This document shows, piece by piece, positions 24,248 through 36,000 of a stretch of DNA of 64,000 bases (its first letter is position 1; each line of letters starts with the position of its first letter). The position numbers and the translations under genes are program-made. Under the pieces are notes generated by a model. That model worked only from the letters and a program-made list of their open reading frames with translations, ran no database searches and was not told where the DNA came from. This stretch comes from Bombus terrestris (taxonomy: Eukaryota > Arthropoda > Insecta > Hymenoptera > Apidae), in contig NC_063273.1 of the NCBI RefSeq assembly GCF_910591885.1, positions 5,270,001 through 5,334,000 on the forward strand, written 5' to 3'.

Positions 24248-27200
24248 CTGTGTTCGACAAGTTCCTACTGTATGAGCAACTTCTCACGTCTCTTCTTCCT
24301 CCTTTGAATAAAAGTTAAGGAAGAGTTTGGCAAATTTTCTATGCTTGATAACGAACAGTATGAGGGGAAAAGAACAAAAGATCCTTAAGCAAAAGAATAC
24401 GTTTCAATAGATAGGGCAGTGAACGCATCCAAAGACACGACACGCCAGAAAGCACAACGTTCACTACTCGAGAGACTCGCGCAGACTGATCTGCTTGGCC
24501 TCTATCGCCGCGCTACAACCTCAACAGCAGGTTACCGCTTTACCGGAGAAGGGGGATGCAATCGACAAATTTTATTTCATGCTACCCCGCCTTTTCCTTC
24601 TTATATTCCTTCTTTTTTCAATACATTCAAAAAGCTTCCGTTTCCATTTCGTTCATAGATATGCTTATTACTGATCGAGTGCCAAGAGAATCAAGACAAT
24701 GGAATACGCGCCGTTGATACTTTTACAAAATTACTAACCGTGAAACGATGTTTTGTCCCAAAATGTAGCAATTTTTCAATGAAAATTATGAAATCGACGT
24801 AATACACTTCTAAAATTGGCTGTATTTCTATTCTCGCGCGTCTCATTTTTAACTCCGTTCATCTATTTTTAAACGATCGATCGTTATTGTTGTTAAATGA
24901 TTTCATAAAGCGTCGTCGAGTATTCGTGCACAGGCAATTAACAATTGTCCGTAATTGTTTTTCTTCGCGATTCTATTCGTTAATGGACCGTCGAAACAAA
25001 AGCCAGCGAAGGAGAAAGCAATTTATGATAGAAAATCGGATTGCGCTTGAGGGAACCGTACGAACGAGAAAAATCTTTTTAAAGTGACAAACTGGCGACA
25101 AAAGAAAGGTAACTGACTATATTCCAATCGATGTTTCTTAGAAGCGGATATTGACAGCTTATTTAACTAACAGATGAATCATTCGTAATGACGTTCATAC
25201 TTCTCTCTGAATTTCGATTTATATCTTCTGCGTAATAAAATTGTATGTTGCACGTAAAACCAAAAAACAGGAAGATAGCTGAATTCACGGAAATCTCATT
25301 GAATCAGACGTCTAGAGGATATATATATTTATATAAGGAAATGAATATTTCACGAGCATTTTAGGGTTCTCTTTGAAATTGATTCATCTATTTGTTAATA
25401 AAAGCAATTTTTGCTCGTACAAAAGTTCAATAGTCGATGTTTCTATGAAGTGAATAACAAACTCTTAAATCGCTAGTTCTCGGTTATAATCCGGGTGTCC
25501 CGTTGTTAGTCGATGCACGTGATGCTACGTGCTAGTCGATGCTGTAAATGGATCGTCCATTAATATCACGTACAATGTATTCCGAACGAAAGGGAATCTT
25601 TGATTGGATGCCCGTGAGAAGTATCTGGGTGATAATGAGCGCGGATGCGCCAGGAACGCGAGCGATCTATGTCGGATTTCAGGGTCACCACGAGACGAAG
25701 ACCATACAACTCTTCGAGGAGTCCAGTGGTAAATTATTTCGGTTGGTCGCTAATTTTGTCGCGGTATGCCATACCGCGCAGAGAGCGCGGTGGTTAACCA
25801 TTGCTACGTAGAGCGAAACAGCTTACTCGTTGTCTGCGTCCTTCCACGCTTATCTCCCCGTTCTTTGCTTTCTTCTCCCGCACCCTCCTTTTCTATTTCT
25901 TTGTCTAGGTTTCTTTCAGGACATTTGCTGGACGATTGACTCCCTATTTTGGCTTGTTAAAGTTAGCTAATCAGTCAACATTTTCCTCTAGCTTGAGAAA
26001 AGCTTATAGTTTCAATGAGAGACGCGAATTGCCCTGGAAATGTGGAGATTTCTACAAGAAATGTATGTGACGTATCGCACAACAGATTATCAAAGACGTA
26101 TTAACTTTCTAATGGAAATAACGTGAGCCCCCAAAAAAATTGATCCAAGCATAGCGAATTAATCGATAAAAGAGTTAATTACGTGACGAGGTAGAAAATA
26201 AATAACGCGGTGACTACCCAAACTGTACTTAAAACACGCTGTGAAATCGTGAGAAGTTATTAAACGCAAGTGCGTCAGCGATAGCAATCGTCGAACATAC
26301 TTGTATGTGTGTGTCAAATCAGGAACGAAACGAGAAGAAATTGTAAGGTATTCGATAAAGATGAAAATGAACTGTCTCTGAGATAAGTATGTGCGTCAAT
26401 ACTGATACTGTATCTTATCGAGCTGTCCCGTTTTTGCATAGATCGTAATCTTTGATCGCTGCGAAAGTCATTGTTAATGATGCAAGAGACATATGCGTTA
26501 AGTCTTCGATAATTTTGTTCTCAGTGATATTTTGCTATTAAAGGAAGATAATCATTTTGACCATCGTTGAATATATACCTACCGTGGAATATATTTACAT
26601 ATTCCGTTTTTGCTTTATGATTTAATTACGTGCAAGAAAAGTCCGAATAATCTGATAACGAAAAGACTTTATTTTGAAGCATGTCAACGTCATTTTCCGT
26701 CAAGGTTAGTGTTAATACCTTGCCGAATTGTTTTATAGAAAACACATTTGTTTCTGTGTAAAGATCAATCGCAAACATCGTAGAGACGCGCATCTATCGA
26801 TTTATTTAGAAGGAAAATTTTGAATTTCTACAATAAAAAAGCTCTGGCGTATTAGACAAACGAAAGGGGATTAAGACCTTGGCTACCAGACCTTGGATTC
26901 AGAACCTGAGTTAACGCATCAGACATTTGATATCGAGGTTAAATGTTCCTCTTCGGTAGGAAAGAAGAAGAAAAAACGAACAGTTTGTTTCTCTTAGCAA
27001 AAATTGCGAGGGCGTCGAGATTCCATGCATACTGATTCAAGTTGATAAATTCAAATTTTTTCATCCGGAATTCCATGCGTTCGTCTATTCTAATCACTGA
27101 AATTCGTTTTCTCTCGAATTAAATACTTCCTGGGCAAGTTTTACCAAAAATCGCAACTATGTTATAGTTATGTACCTTGAGCCGTAACGCAAGTGGAATG

Positions 27201-29690
27201 CTTGTGTTTTCTTTTTATTTCGGTCATCGGAGAAAACGAATGCAAGGAAAGTATTTACAGCGTTTATCGAGGCGCCAATGATTCAAGATCGTCTAAATAT
27301 TTCGATGCGTAGATCACGATTAAGCTTACATCATAAATATTTTTCAACAAGAATAAGTTATATATGAAAATCTTTTCCGGCAGATTGGAACGTCCGGTCA
27401 TGCCGCGACGTACGCTGAAAGTCTATAAGCTGCTGAAGAGTATTTTTGTCCGTGGATATTATCGATTGCATATACCCCTGATTCGTCCTCCCTTTCTCTT
27501 GCACATCGAACGTATAATTTGAACATATAGATTCTTCTCCTTATTTTATTTTCCGTCTATGTACGAGTTCTCCTATTCCAAAGCTGATAGACGTTTTATG
27601 CGTATCGTTTTAAGTTTACAAACATAGATCGCGTTTTGTTTCAACTTCACGCAGACTGACATAACATGACGTAAACAAAGTAGAGAAAATTATGCAAAGT
27701 AGGAGAAATCATGTTTTTTCACAAGTCTTAACACCTCTGTAAATATTTTGTTCTTAATAGCTTTAACAGAGGGCTACTTTGTAGATTTGCTTCTAGAAAG
27801 AAATTATCGATTCTATGTACATACAGGATTGCGAGACGAGAATCAAGATATTTTCAAGCGGATCTAAATCGATTTCGGTATAATTCACAGATCAAATCGT
27901 ATTAGAGAGGAAGAGTTTGACACGGTGGAACACGAGGTCGGTTCACAGTTTGTAAATTCAACGATGAGTGACGTGTCTCAATTGTGATTCACTGCAATGC
28001 GTCACAGTGAATAGAGAATCTTATTCTTGGTTCATCGTGGCTTATTGTTCGCAGTCACCTACTTTCATTTGCCCAATTGTATCGTTTGCTTCGCGCAACA
28101 CTCTATGAACTATGTGTCTGTATGTATTTTAAAGCAGGAAATTTCACTCGGTTCCCGCAGCGTTCGAGAAAACATTTATTTTTCACCTACGACACGTTCA
28201 CATTCCTAAAAGCCTTTCTCATCCTCCTAGCGTATCTAATAAACAGATGGACTTTTTAAAAAACTACGCTATCATCGATTTGATGGAAAGTTCCTGCTCG
28301 TGATTGGCGGAATTTTACCAGTTTACTCCTATTTGACCGTATCACGTACTATAAATAGGTTTAAATAATCACGTGAGGCTTGCATACTGACGTAAACGTA
28401 TGTAGTATTGTATAGAGTATTCATTTCCTAATATTAAACTGATCTTAAGCGTAATCGAGTTTATCGACGATAACTCGATGTAACCAAATAATCGGAACTA
28501 CTTCGTTGTAATAAGGTAAGGGGGGGCAGAAGATATAGAAGAAAGTGATAAAGTTATCTCAAATTTACGTCTTCTCTACTTTGATTCAGGCTTTCTTACG
28601 CGAGAGCCTTTTAAATCTTTCGATTTTAAGCGCTGGTGTGAGAATTCAATGGCACTCGTTGTTTTGGCCTTGCTCTCAGAGAAATTGTAAATTTCGTAAA
28701 TCGCCCACTTCGTTTAACGAGCTACGAAAGAACAGCTAAAAACACTCCGATTCTTTTTTTCCTTATGTTTCGCCAGATTTACGAGAAGTTACGAATACGC
28801 GGCTCTCGTTGATCGAACGAGTACCCGTAAAAATATCCTTTCGGAAGACACAATAAAACATGAAATAAAAAAATTTATCGCTGTTGATTACGGTAGAGTA
28901 TAGCTTATGTCATTTGTTTATTGTTTACCTTTCACTTTTACGATTTGCCTTTATGTGACTCGGTGCTTACGCCACTGATTTCGCGTTAAAGAATCGGTAA
29001 AATAACGTAGACTTGTAAGAGGAAGGTTGGAGTAGTACGAAGTGAGATTACATGAACGAGAGAGGATGAGAGACCCAACTTCAACACCAAAATGGCGGAG
29101 ACCTGGAGGGTTGAATGTGGCACGTGTTTGACAGCCTAACCCAGTGGCGTAACAATAAATTTACACCTTTTCAAGCGTTTGCTAATAACTATCTCATAAC
29201 TCTGATTCGTGGCACGAAGATCAATCGATTTACGACGTTGCGAAATAAAATGGTTAAAAGTAGATAGTTGCTCGTACGTATGTAGTTTCTTATTCGATCG
29301 ACCAACTTGGTTCACGCTGCCAAAAAGGAAAAAGAATAGGACATCGGAGTTTAAACTGAACGTTATTTTATCGATTGATGATCGAGTTAAACGGCCCCTC
29401 GTTCGTTCTAAATAAAATTTCGATAGATACAAAATAAGAATACAATCGCAATGGGATTCGGGTACAGATACAGATATGCGTCTCTTTTATTTGTTAAATA
29501 TGCTTAGACTAGGAGAGCGAAAAATACTAACGAATAACCATTAGGATGTGGATAACATTTTTTTAATCAGTATGAACTAAGCATTCTATTTCGATATTCG
29601 GGATTATCGGGAAAATTCTTATCGCTGTTTTCTGAATTCTACGCCTCTGAAGCCCGACCACCCCCGCGTGCCACCCCAAGTACACCCCTA

Positions 29691-29735
29691 ATGACGTCAT
29701 AGGACAGTGGCGCCAACAACTCTGTACTGACGTCA
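29691..29735. promoter_or_regulatory. Paired CRE/ATF-type palindromes
   Basis: Two perfect TGACGTCA octamers at 29692-29699 and 29728-29735, the first inside a 10-bp palindrome (ATGACGTCAT). They lie 36 bp apart in a locally GC-rich patch. This is the consensus site for CREB/ATF bZIP factors. A promoter or enhancer role is inference. Confidence 0.55.
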
Positions 29736-30974
29736 GTCCTGTACATTGGGCAACTAAGTTTCCTTCGCGCTATGAATTCCACATTTTCCCCTTTCGTTTC
29801 GTACGAAAGGTGAAAGCAACAAACAATACTATCACGATATTGCGTCCCTTTCCCATTATCAGTTGATCTCTCGCGGTCTTTTTTATTTCATTTATTAGGA
29901 AACGAAGCGTCGCGCGCGCTTAGAATAGAGTAGAGTTTTACATATATCGTGCTATTATCGAGTCGGCGTAAAGCAGTACCTCTGTCATCGATTCATCATG
30001 ACGACAGCAATGACGATCTCACTCGTCGCTAGTTATACGAGTTATAGTTGTAGTTATTTTACGTCAAACCAATTGGTTGGTTCAATTTATTTTTCAATTT
30101 AAACTATGGCGTTACATATCGGTACCAGAACCACAGGCCTTCTAATCTTTCGCATTGTTTCATAATCGCGATGAACCATCCATACAATAATCGATACGTG
30201 TTGTTCCTTACTTTTTTCACCATTTTTTCCATCTTTTACTTTTCTTTTTTTTTTGCCGATTTTCCGTTTCGTGAAATTCGGAGATTGTTGAATGGTGGAA
30301 GAGAAGGAGCCGTTGTACTCGTATATTTCACAAGAGAGCACGGTTCCATCGGTGAATCGACTTTTCTAAGGTCCCGTTTGTGCTTACGTTCGCGCCGCAC
30401 TACTCACACAATTCATTGTCAATGTCGTACACACAGAACGGGGTGATACTACGAAGATGGCTGTTTAAAATCTTTCAGTTTTACGGATATAACTCGCTTT
30501 AGAAATATTAGTGCTGCATATATCATTTATCATGCGAGACGACGTAAATGCGCTGTTTATAAAGACTTCCATAAATATCCCTTGAATGTTTATTACGATT
30601 GACGTTTGCGTGATGGAGGAAGAAGAACAAAGATGTACATATTTAGTGGTGAAACGATCGAAATTCCTAAATATTTGAACGAGTAAGGGAAAATCAAGAT
30701 ATCCAATATTCCGAGAAAATTTATTAAAAGATCTTGACGTTTGCCATTGACGTCCCTTAATTGAAAAATAATGCGTTCAACCGCAACGTTTTCAATGTGT
30801 AACTGCGAATTTATGTATATGTATATATATATATATATCCATACATGCATATTTGTGCTTACGTTGCATCCCGCTTTCTCGACGATTCATTGCCGACGAC
30901 GATTCAGTGATATGTATACACATCGTTCTTTGCGAACGGACGGACGCGAATCCCTCTTTTTATTGTCGCGACGA

Positions 30975-30982
30975 TGACGTCA
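30975..30982. promoter_or_regulatory. Third CRE/ATF-type palindrome
   Basis: Another perfect TGACGTCA about 1.25 kb from the paired sites, in the same gene-poor region. Confidence 0.4.
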
Positions 30983-31556
30983 ATTCTCTCTAATCTCGGC
31001 GCTCATTTCTGAAAATTATGATAGTACCGGTAGGCCAACGTACCGTCGACGGACGTTTAGGACGATCATCGGTTTCCTGATTACGACCCTCCTGCCTTGT
31101 ACAAACGATTTTGCCTTGTCGCTTACGGTTTTTCGTTTTGAAAATCAACCAATCGATACAATTAATCGTATGGCATTTAATTCAACGTCATTCATCATTT
31201 GTATCTTAGTTAGAACGCTATGAATATTTTTTCTTTTAATTAAATACCATTTTTCCTTGATGTTTGACGTTTTGACGTGATTCTAGAGTCGCATATAAAT
31301 ATGATAACGTTCGGTTATCGTATCTTGCGTTCCGCTCTCTGGCTAGCGTTAATTCTGAAGAAATTATGATCCGCTATCATAATATTAACGAAGGTCGAGA
31401 TATACGCGATTGTTCTTCCTATGAAAGCAACCTTATAATTGTGGCATTTATTTTTTTAACACCTATTAAATGAATAATAATATTGGAGATGAAGTTTAGG
31501 TAAAGATAAGGATAGGGAGGCGCAAACTAGTACTATAAACGTTGGCATTTAGTATA

Positions 31557-31913
31557 GGACTTGGAGTTACAAAAGAAAAGGTTCTGGCTTCGGAGCTTTA
31601 TTATAAAGTAACGCTGCGAGGGTGCGGACTTGGACTTGTACTAGCGTACATTGTACTTATACTTACTTAAATATATTTCTATTATACATTCATCCACTGG
31701 TCCCTCCCTATTCTATTCCAAGTATAAAACAGATATAAAACGGTTTAACGAATTATCCTAATTCGCATACTTTGCTTTCGTACTCGTTTCATAATATTTA
31801 GAGACTGTATCGTTCTTCCATGCTTTCATTTCCTCTATTTTACACAATCAGGATTTACCGTAAAAATAACTTTGCCAATGTTCATATTCGACGTAGGACT
31901 TGAAGTTACAAAA
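31557..31913 (+). repeat. Diverged direct repeat pair
   Basis: AGGACTTGGAGTTACAAAA at 31557-31575 recurs as AGGACTTGAAGTTACAAAA at 31895-31913, one mismatch in 19 bases. This could be a duplication or two remnants of one dispersed element. No longer similarity is obvious by eye. Confidence 0.5.
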
Positions 31914-33088
31914 AAGGACAGTTTTGAAGTTTCCACAGTCATAGATGATAGATGTACCTAGAAATGGACAGATGTGAATAAAGGGAAATGTGAAGGTGAT
32001 AATAATATATCCTTGTCAAATACTCATTTGTTAATTTTTATTGCTATAGAGGTGTAATCGAAATAAATATTATGTGAATACACAGAGCGTGTTAGAAATA
32101 CGAAAAGCACTGTGTGAATAAAGTGTAGGAACATCATGACAATTGATAGATATAGATATGTTGTTCGCCACATATTTTTCGTTTTCTCCGTAAAAAAAAA
32201 AAAACACGCTAAAAAGACTACCATTCGAAACATTGCGGTAATATTTTGCATAATTATTTAATTATTTAATTTTGCATAGTTATTATAAAATTCTGTCGAC
32301 TTTCCATTTCCAGCATAACCGATATGAAATTAATAATTTCTTACATACTCGTTTTCATTCGCAATTGTAGTATACATTATTTATACGTTACGTAAGACCT
32401 AGGAAAGCATTCTCTGATATCGATTAAGTGAAATGTTAGAATAAGCGTATACAGGAAGATAAATTACAGGAAATAAATACGACGATATTATACAATAGTC
32501 TCTATACTCTATATAATTGGAACATTCACTAAGCAATTTCTTCGCCTGGAAAATAAATAATCATTTCCTTTTTCCTTTTCTTTTTCGTTACCTCGTTCCT
32601 CTGCTTTTCCTTTTTCTTTCTCGTATCTCTGCCGCTCTATTTGCATATCTGTATTTGCGATCTATACAATTAGATTTACGTGTAAGAATATAATACAAAA
32701 TCGTTTGATGATGGACGTAATGTTAAATAAATATAATAATGTAAAGTTCATTGAGAGGGTCATTTTCATATGATATTTAACCATAAAGTCGTTGCTATAG
32801 ACAAACCAACAAAAATCGACATTCATTCTCGATGCGGTGGTTCTGTCTCGACGGCAATAAACCATACGTACGCATTAACAATAGATGCAGATAGTTTGAA
32901 GCTGATAAAGGAGAAAAAAAGACTTAAAACGATTTAAATTGAACGACGTTTGACGATACCCGAAATTGACAAATGTTCATCCTATTCTTATACGCGATTT
33001 AATGAGATGCAATGGTAATACTCGGAACGCGACAATGATAGCATGTACCTAATGTTTGTAAGGAGGAGATGTAATTTCTGAGAAGTTT

Positions 33089-36000
33089 TTAAGCATCTTC
33101 TTCAGCCCATTCGAAACTCTCTTCTCCACCAGACGTTACTTCTTCGATGTTTGGCGATTCTTCGATGGCATTCCCGCTGGTTACAGGTTTGCTTTCCGCT
33201 CCTTCTGGTTCCTCGACGAAAGGATCTTGTGCCATCTCAAAACGTTCTTCTTCTTGCACATCATCATCGACCTTCGTAGAGAATAGCAAAAATAAGATAT
33301 AATATTAATATTATATGTAGTATCGAGGAAAAACCGTTGAAACAGGCAGAAAGCAATAAAAGTGCTGACAGGCCGGGAGGGAGGGATAATTCCGATAGGC
33401 CATAATCCCGTAGATCTTTAGGACATTGGGAAATTAAAAAAGATGTACTTGACCATCTTGGATCAACGGCTGTAAAGCACGTGTACGTTCTAGTAATACC
33501 AAAAACTCTGGTATAAAAAGAACATCTTAGTGGAGAGAGTGGTCAGTAATCACTAATCAGTAATCACTAATCAGTAATCAGTAGTTGTAGTTACGACTGA
33601 GTTGTCACTAGTTGCGAGGAAGCTGCGAGTAGTTGCGGGTTAATTATTATTCATGAGCTGTCGAGACATTGTTAGTTATTGAAAATTGGTATTTACCCTC
33701 GTATCGTCATCTGTAACTGGATCACAGAGCCTTTCTTCCCTTTCTTGATCAGTGATATCGCTGGTTATCACATCGTCGTGAAAATGTTCGATGTCTTTCA
33801 CTTCATCTGGATCGTCGAACGTAACATTCGCCAACTTTATCTCTGTTTCCTCTTGGTCACGAGCCTTCTCGAGTTCTTCCTCTATGATCATTCGCTCCTG
33901 TTCCTTCAACATAGCCGCTGTTCTAGCTTCTGTTATTTTCCTAATATACGAAATTATGCATCAATTACATCGTACGTGACTCACAATTCAAAAACACATA
34001 TATTTTTCTAATGCATAAATTATACCTTTCTTCCTCAAGTATTCTTTCAGTTTCCAATCGATTAGCCTCGATTTTCGCCTCCTCGGCTTTTCTTTCAGCT
34101 TCGGCTTTCTCTTGTTCGACAATTTCGTCAAGATGCGCCAAACGTTCCTGCGCTACCTGCAATGCTTCCCATGCTTTCACCTCATCCGCTTCGAGTTTTG
34201 CTATTTCTTCCTCGGCAGCCTGTTTCTTCTCTTCCTCAGTCCTATAACAAATCATCGAAGGATCGCATGAAATATTTTCAGTGCTCGATTATAGCTTCAT
34301 TATTAGATACCCGTGTCCCGCTAGCTCAATTACGATTTCACTTCGACAGAGATTGAAATTTTGGCTAGTATGTCGATTGCAAATCGATTACCAGGTTACC
34401 TGGCCGAGTTCAATGTTATGATGTTAATCGTTTCGCCAACAGTCACGCTTCTTACATAATATCGTAACTACCAATACGTGCCAATTTTACTAAAAACTAC
34501 GCACCTTGCCTCCTCAACAGCTTTAACAAGGTATTCCTCTATTCTTTTAACCGCCTCTTCCTTGTCGTGTTTCACTGAAATTAAAATCTTCTTATTATCT
34601 GGTCGATCAAAATTTTCCTTCCTTAAAAATTCTAATTTTAAATCGACCAACTTTTATTTGTGCAACGTCTCGCGCACAATACATTACGGTACGTTTTCAA
34701 AGACCGAACAAAGGAATTATATACGATACAAAACGAATATCATGCAACATAAAATAGATTTGGGAATAATTGTACACTATAATAATAATCATAATCATCT
34801 GGTTACATTTTATACTCGCCAGCTGACTCGGTATGTCTACCTACAATTTTTTTAATCAATTCTTAGGCAACTTCTTTTTCGGATCAACATACCAACTTTG
34901 TTTGTCGCCTTCTTTTCGTCTGTTTCGTCCGACTCACTTACACCTTCTGTAGTTTGAGGTTCTGAACTTGCTTTCGGTATAGATTCTTGATTGGTTTCTA
35001 GCTCGGATATCGGTTGCGGCCCTTGAACTGCTTCTGATTCTGATTCTTGCAGGGCTTCCGTAACCGCTTGTATAGATTCCGCTGGATTTTCCGAGTTTAA
35101 TTCCGGTTCTAACGATTTCGCAGGTTCTCCAAGTGGCTCAGGTTCCTTCACAGATTCCACTTCCTTCGTGGATTCGGATTCTTTCACGGGCTCTTTTATA
35201 GCTTCCAATTCCGGTTCTGATTGTTTCACGGGTTCTGCTTGCTCCGCAAGTTCTACTTCTTTCGCAAGTTCCACTTCCTTCACAGGTTCCGGCTCCTCCA
35301 CAGACTCCGTTTCCGTCACAGGCTCTGGTTCCTTCAAAGGCTCCGGTTCCTTGGCAGGTTCCAGTTCCTTCGTAGGTTCCGGATCCTTCGCAGGTTCAGG
35401 TTCCTTCGCAGGTTTCGCTTCTTTCACAGGCTCCGGCTCTTTCATAGGTTTGACTTTTTTCGCGGATTTAGGTGCTTTTGCAGGTTCAGGTTGTTTGCTG
35501 AGTTCGGATTCTTGCAAGGGTTCAGGTTGTTTTGCAATTTCTGACGCAAATTCAGCCTCTTTTATAGTTTCCGGTTTAGATTGGATTTCGTTTACCGGTT
35601 CTGGCTCCTTTACAGATTGTAACGTCGAAGCTTTGGTTGCTTCGTCCTCTGTTCCCTTCGTTTCCGCTTTTCCTCGCTTAAATCCACGTTTCTTTTCTGG
35701 CTTTGATTCCGTTTCTTTATCTGTTTTAATTTCTACAAGACACATGGAACGATCACGATGTCATGTTTTTATGGAACATGAACACTTGGAATTTCAAGAA
35801 GAATCGTACCTTTCCTCAGCGTTGATTCATCCATATCAGGTTGCAACGCTCGCGCTAAAATTTGTCAAACTACGTGAACAAGGACAACGAAATAACATGT
35901 ACAGGTTGCATTTATCGACGAAAGTTAGTGATAAATATTACTGACCCTTCCGTAATTCTCTTTCCGTCATCGGCACATCTGGCGCTATAGAATAATACGA

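Larger units (their letters stand above)
24248..33088. other. Large gene-poor region
   Basis: Almost 9 kb with no frame that combines splice sites, start context and coding character. By eye it is richer in G+C and CpG than the flanking gene-dense regions. It probably contains the promoter and upstream regulatory DNA of the 119-residue gene and the 3' flank of the muscle locus. Notable contents are three TGACGTCA palindromes (29.69, 29.73 and 30.98 kb), a diverged 19-bp direct repeat (31557 and 31895), AT microsatellites near 30.83 kb and a poly-A run near 32.2 kb. Distal non-coding first exons are possible but cannot be shown. Confidence 0.5.

Noticed and set aside
25548..25811. Plus-strand 87-residue frame
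   Set aside because: No homology, splice support or poly(A) signal; it lies in CpG-rich non-coding DNA where open frames arise by chance.
35221..35544. Plus-strand 107-residue Phe/Arg-rich frame
   Set aside because: Another shadow of the same repeat, with an implausible FRxLxRFR-like composition.
35168..35944. Plus-strand 258-residue open frame rich in Gly/Ser
   Set aside because: It is antisense to the KEPEP repeat exon. The repeat's low-complexity codons keep the opposite strand open; there are no splice sites or independent coding features.
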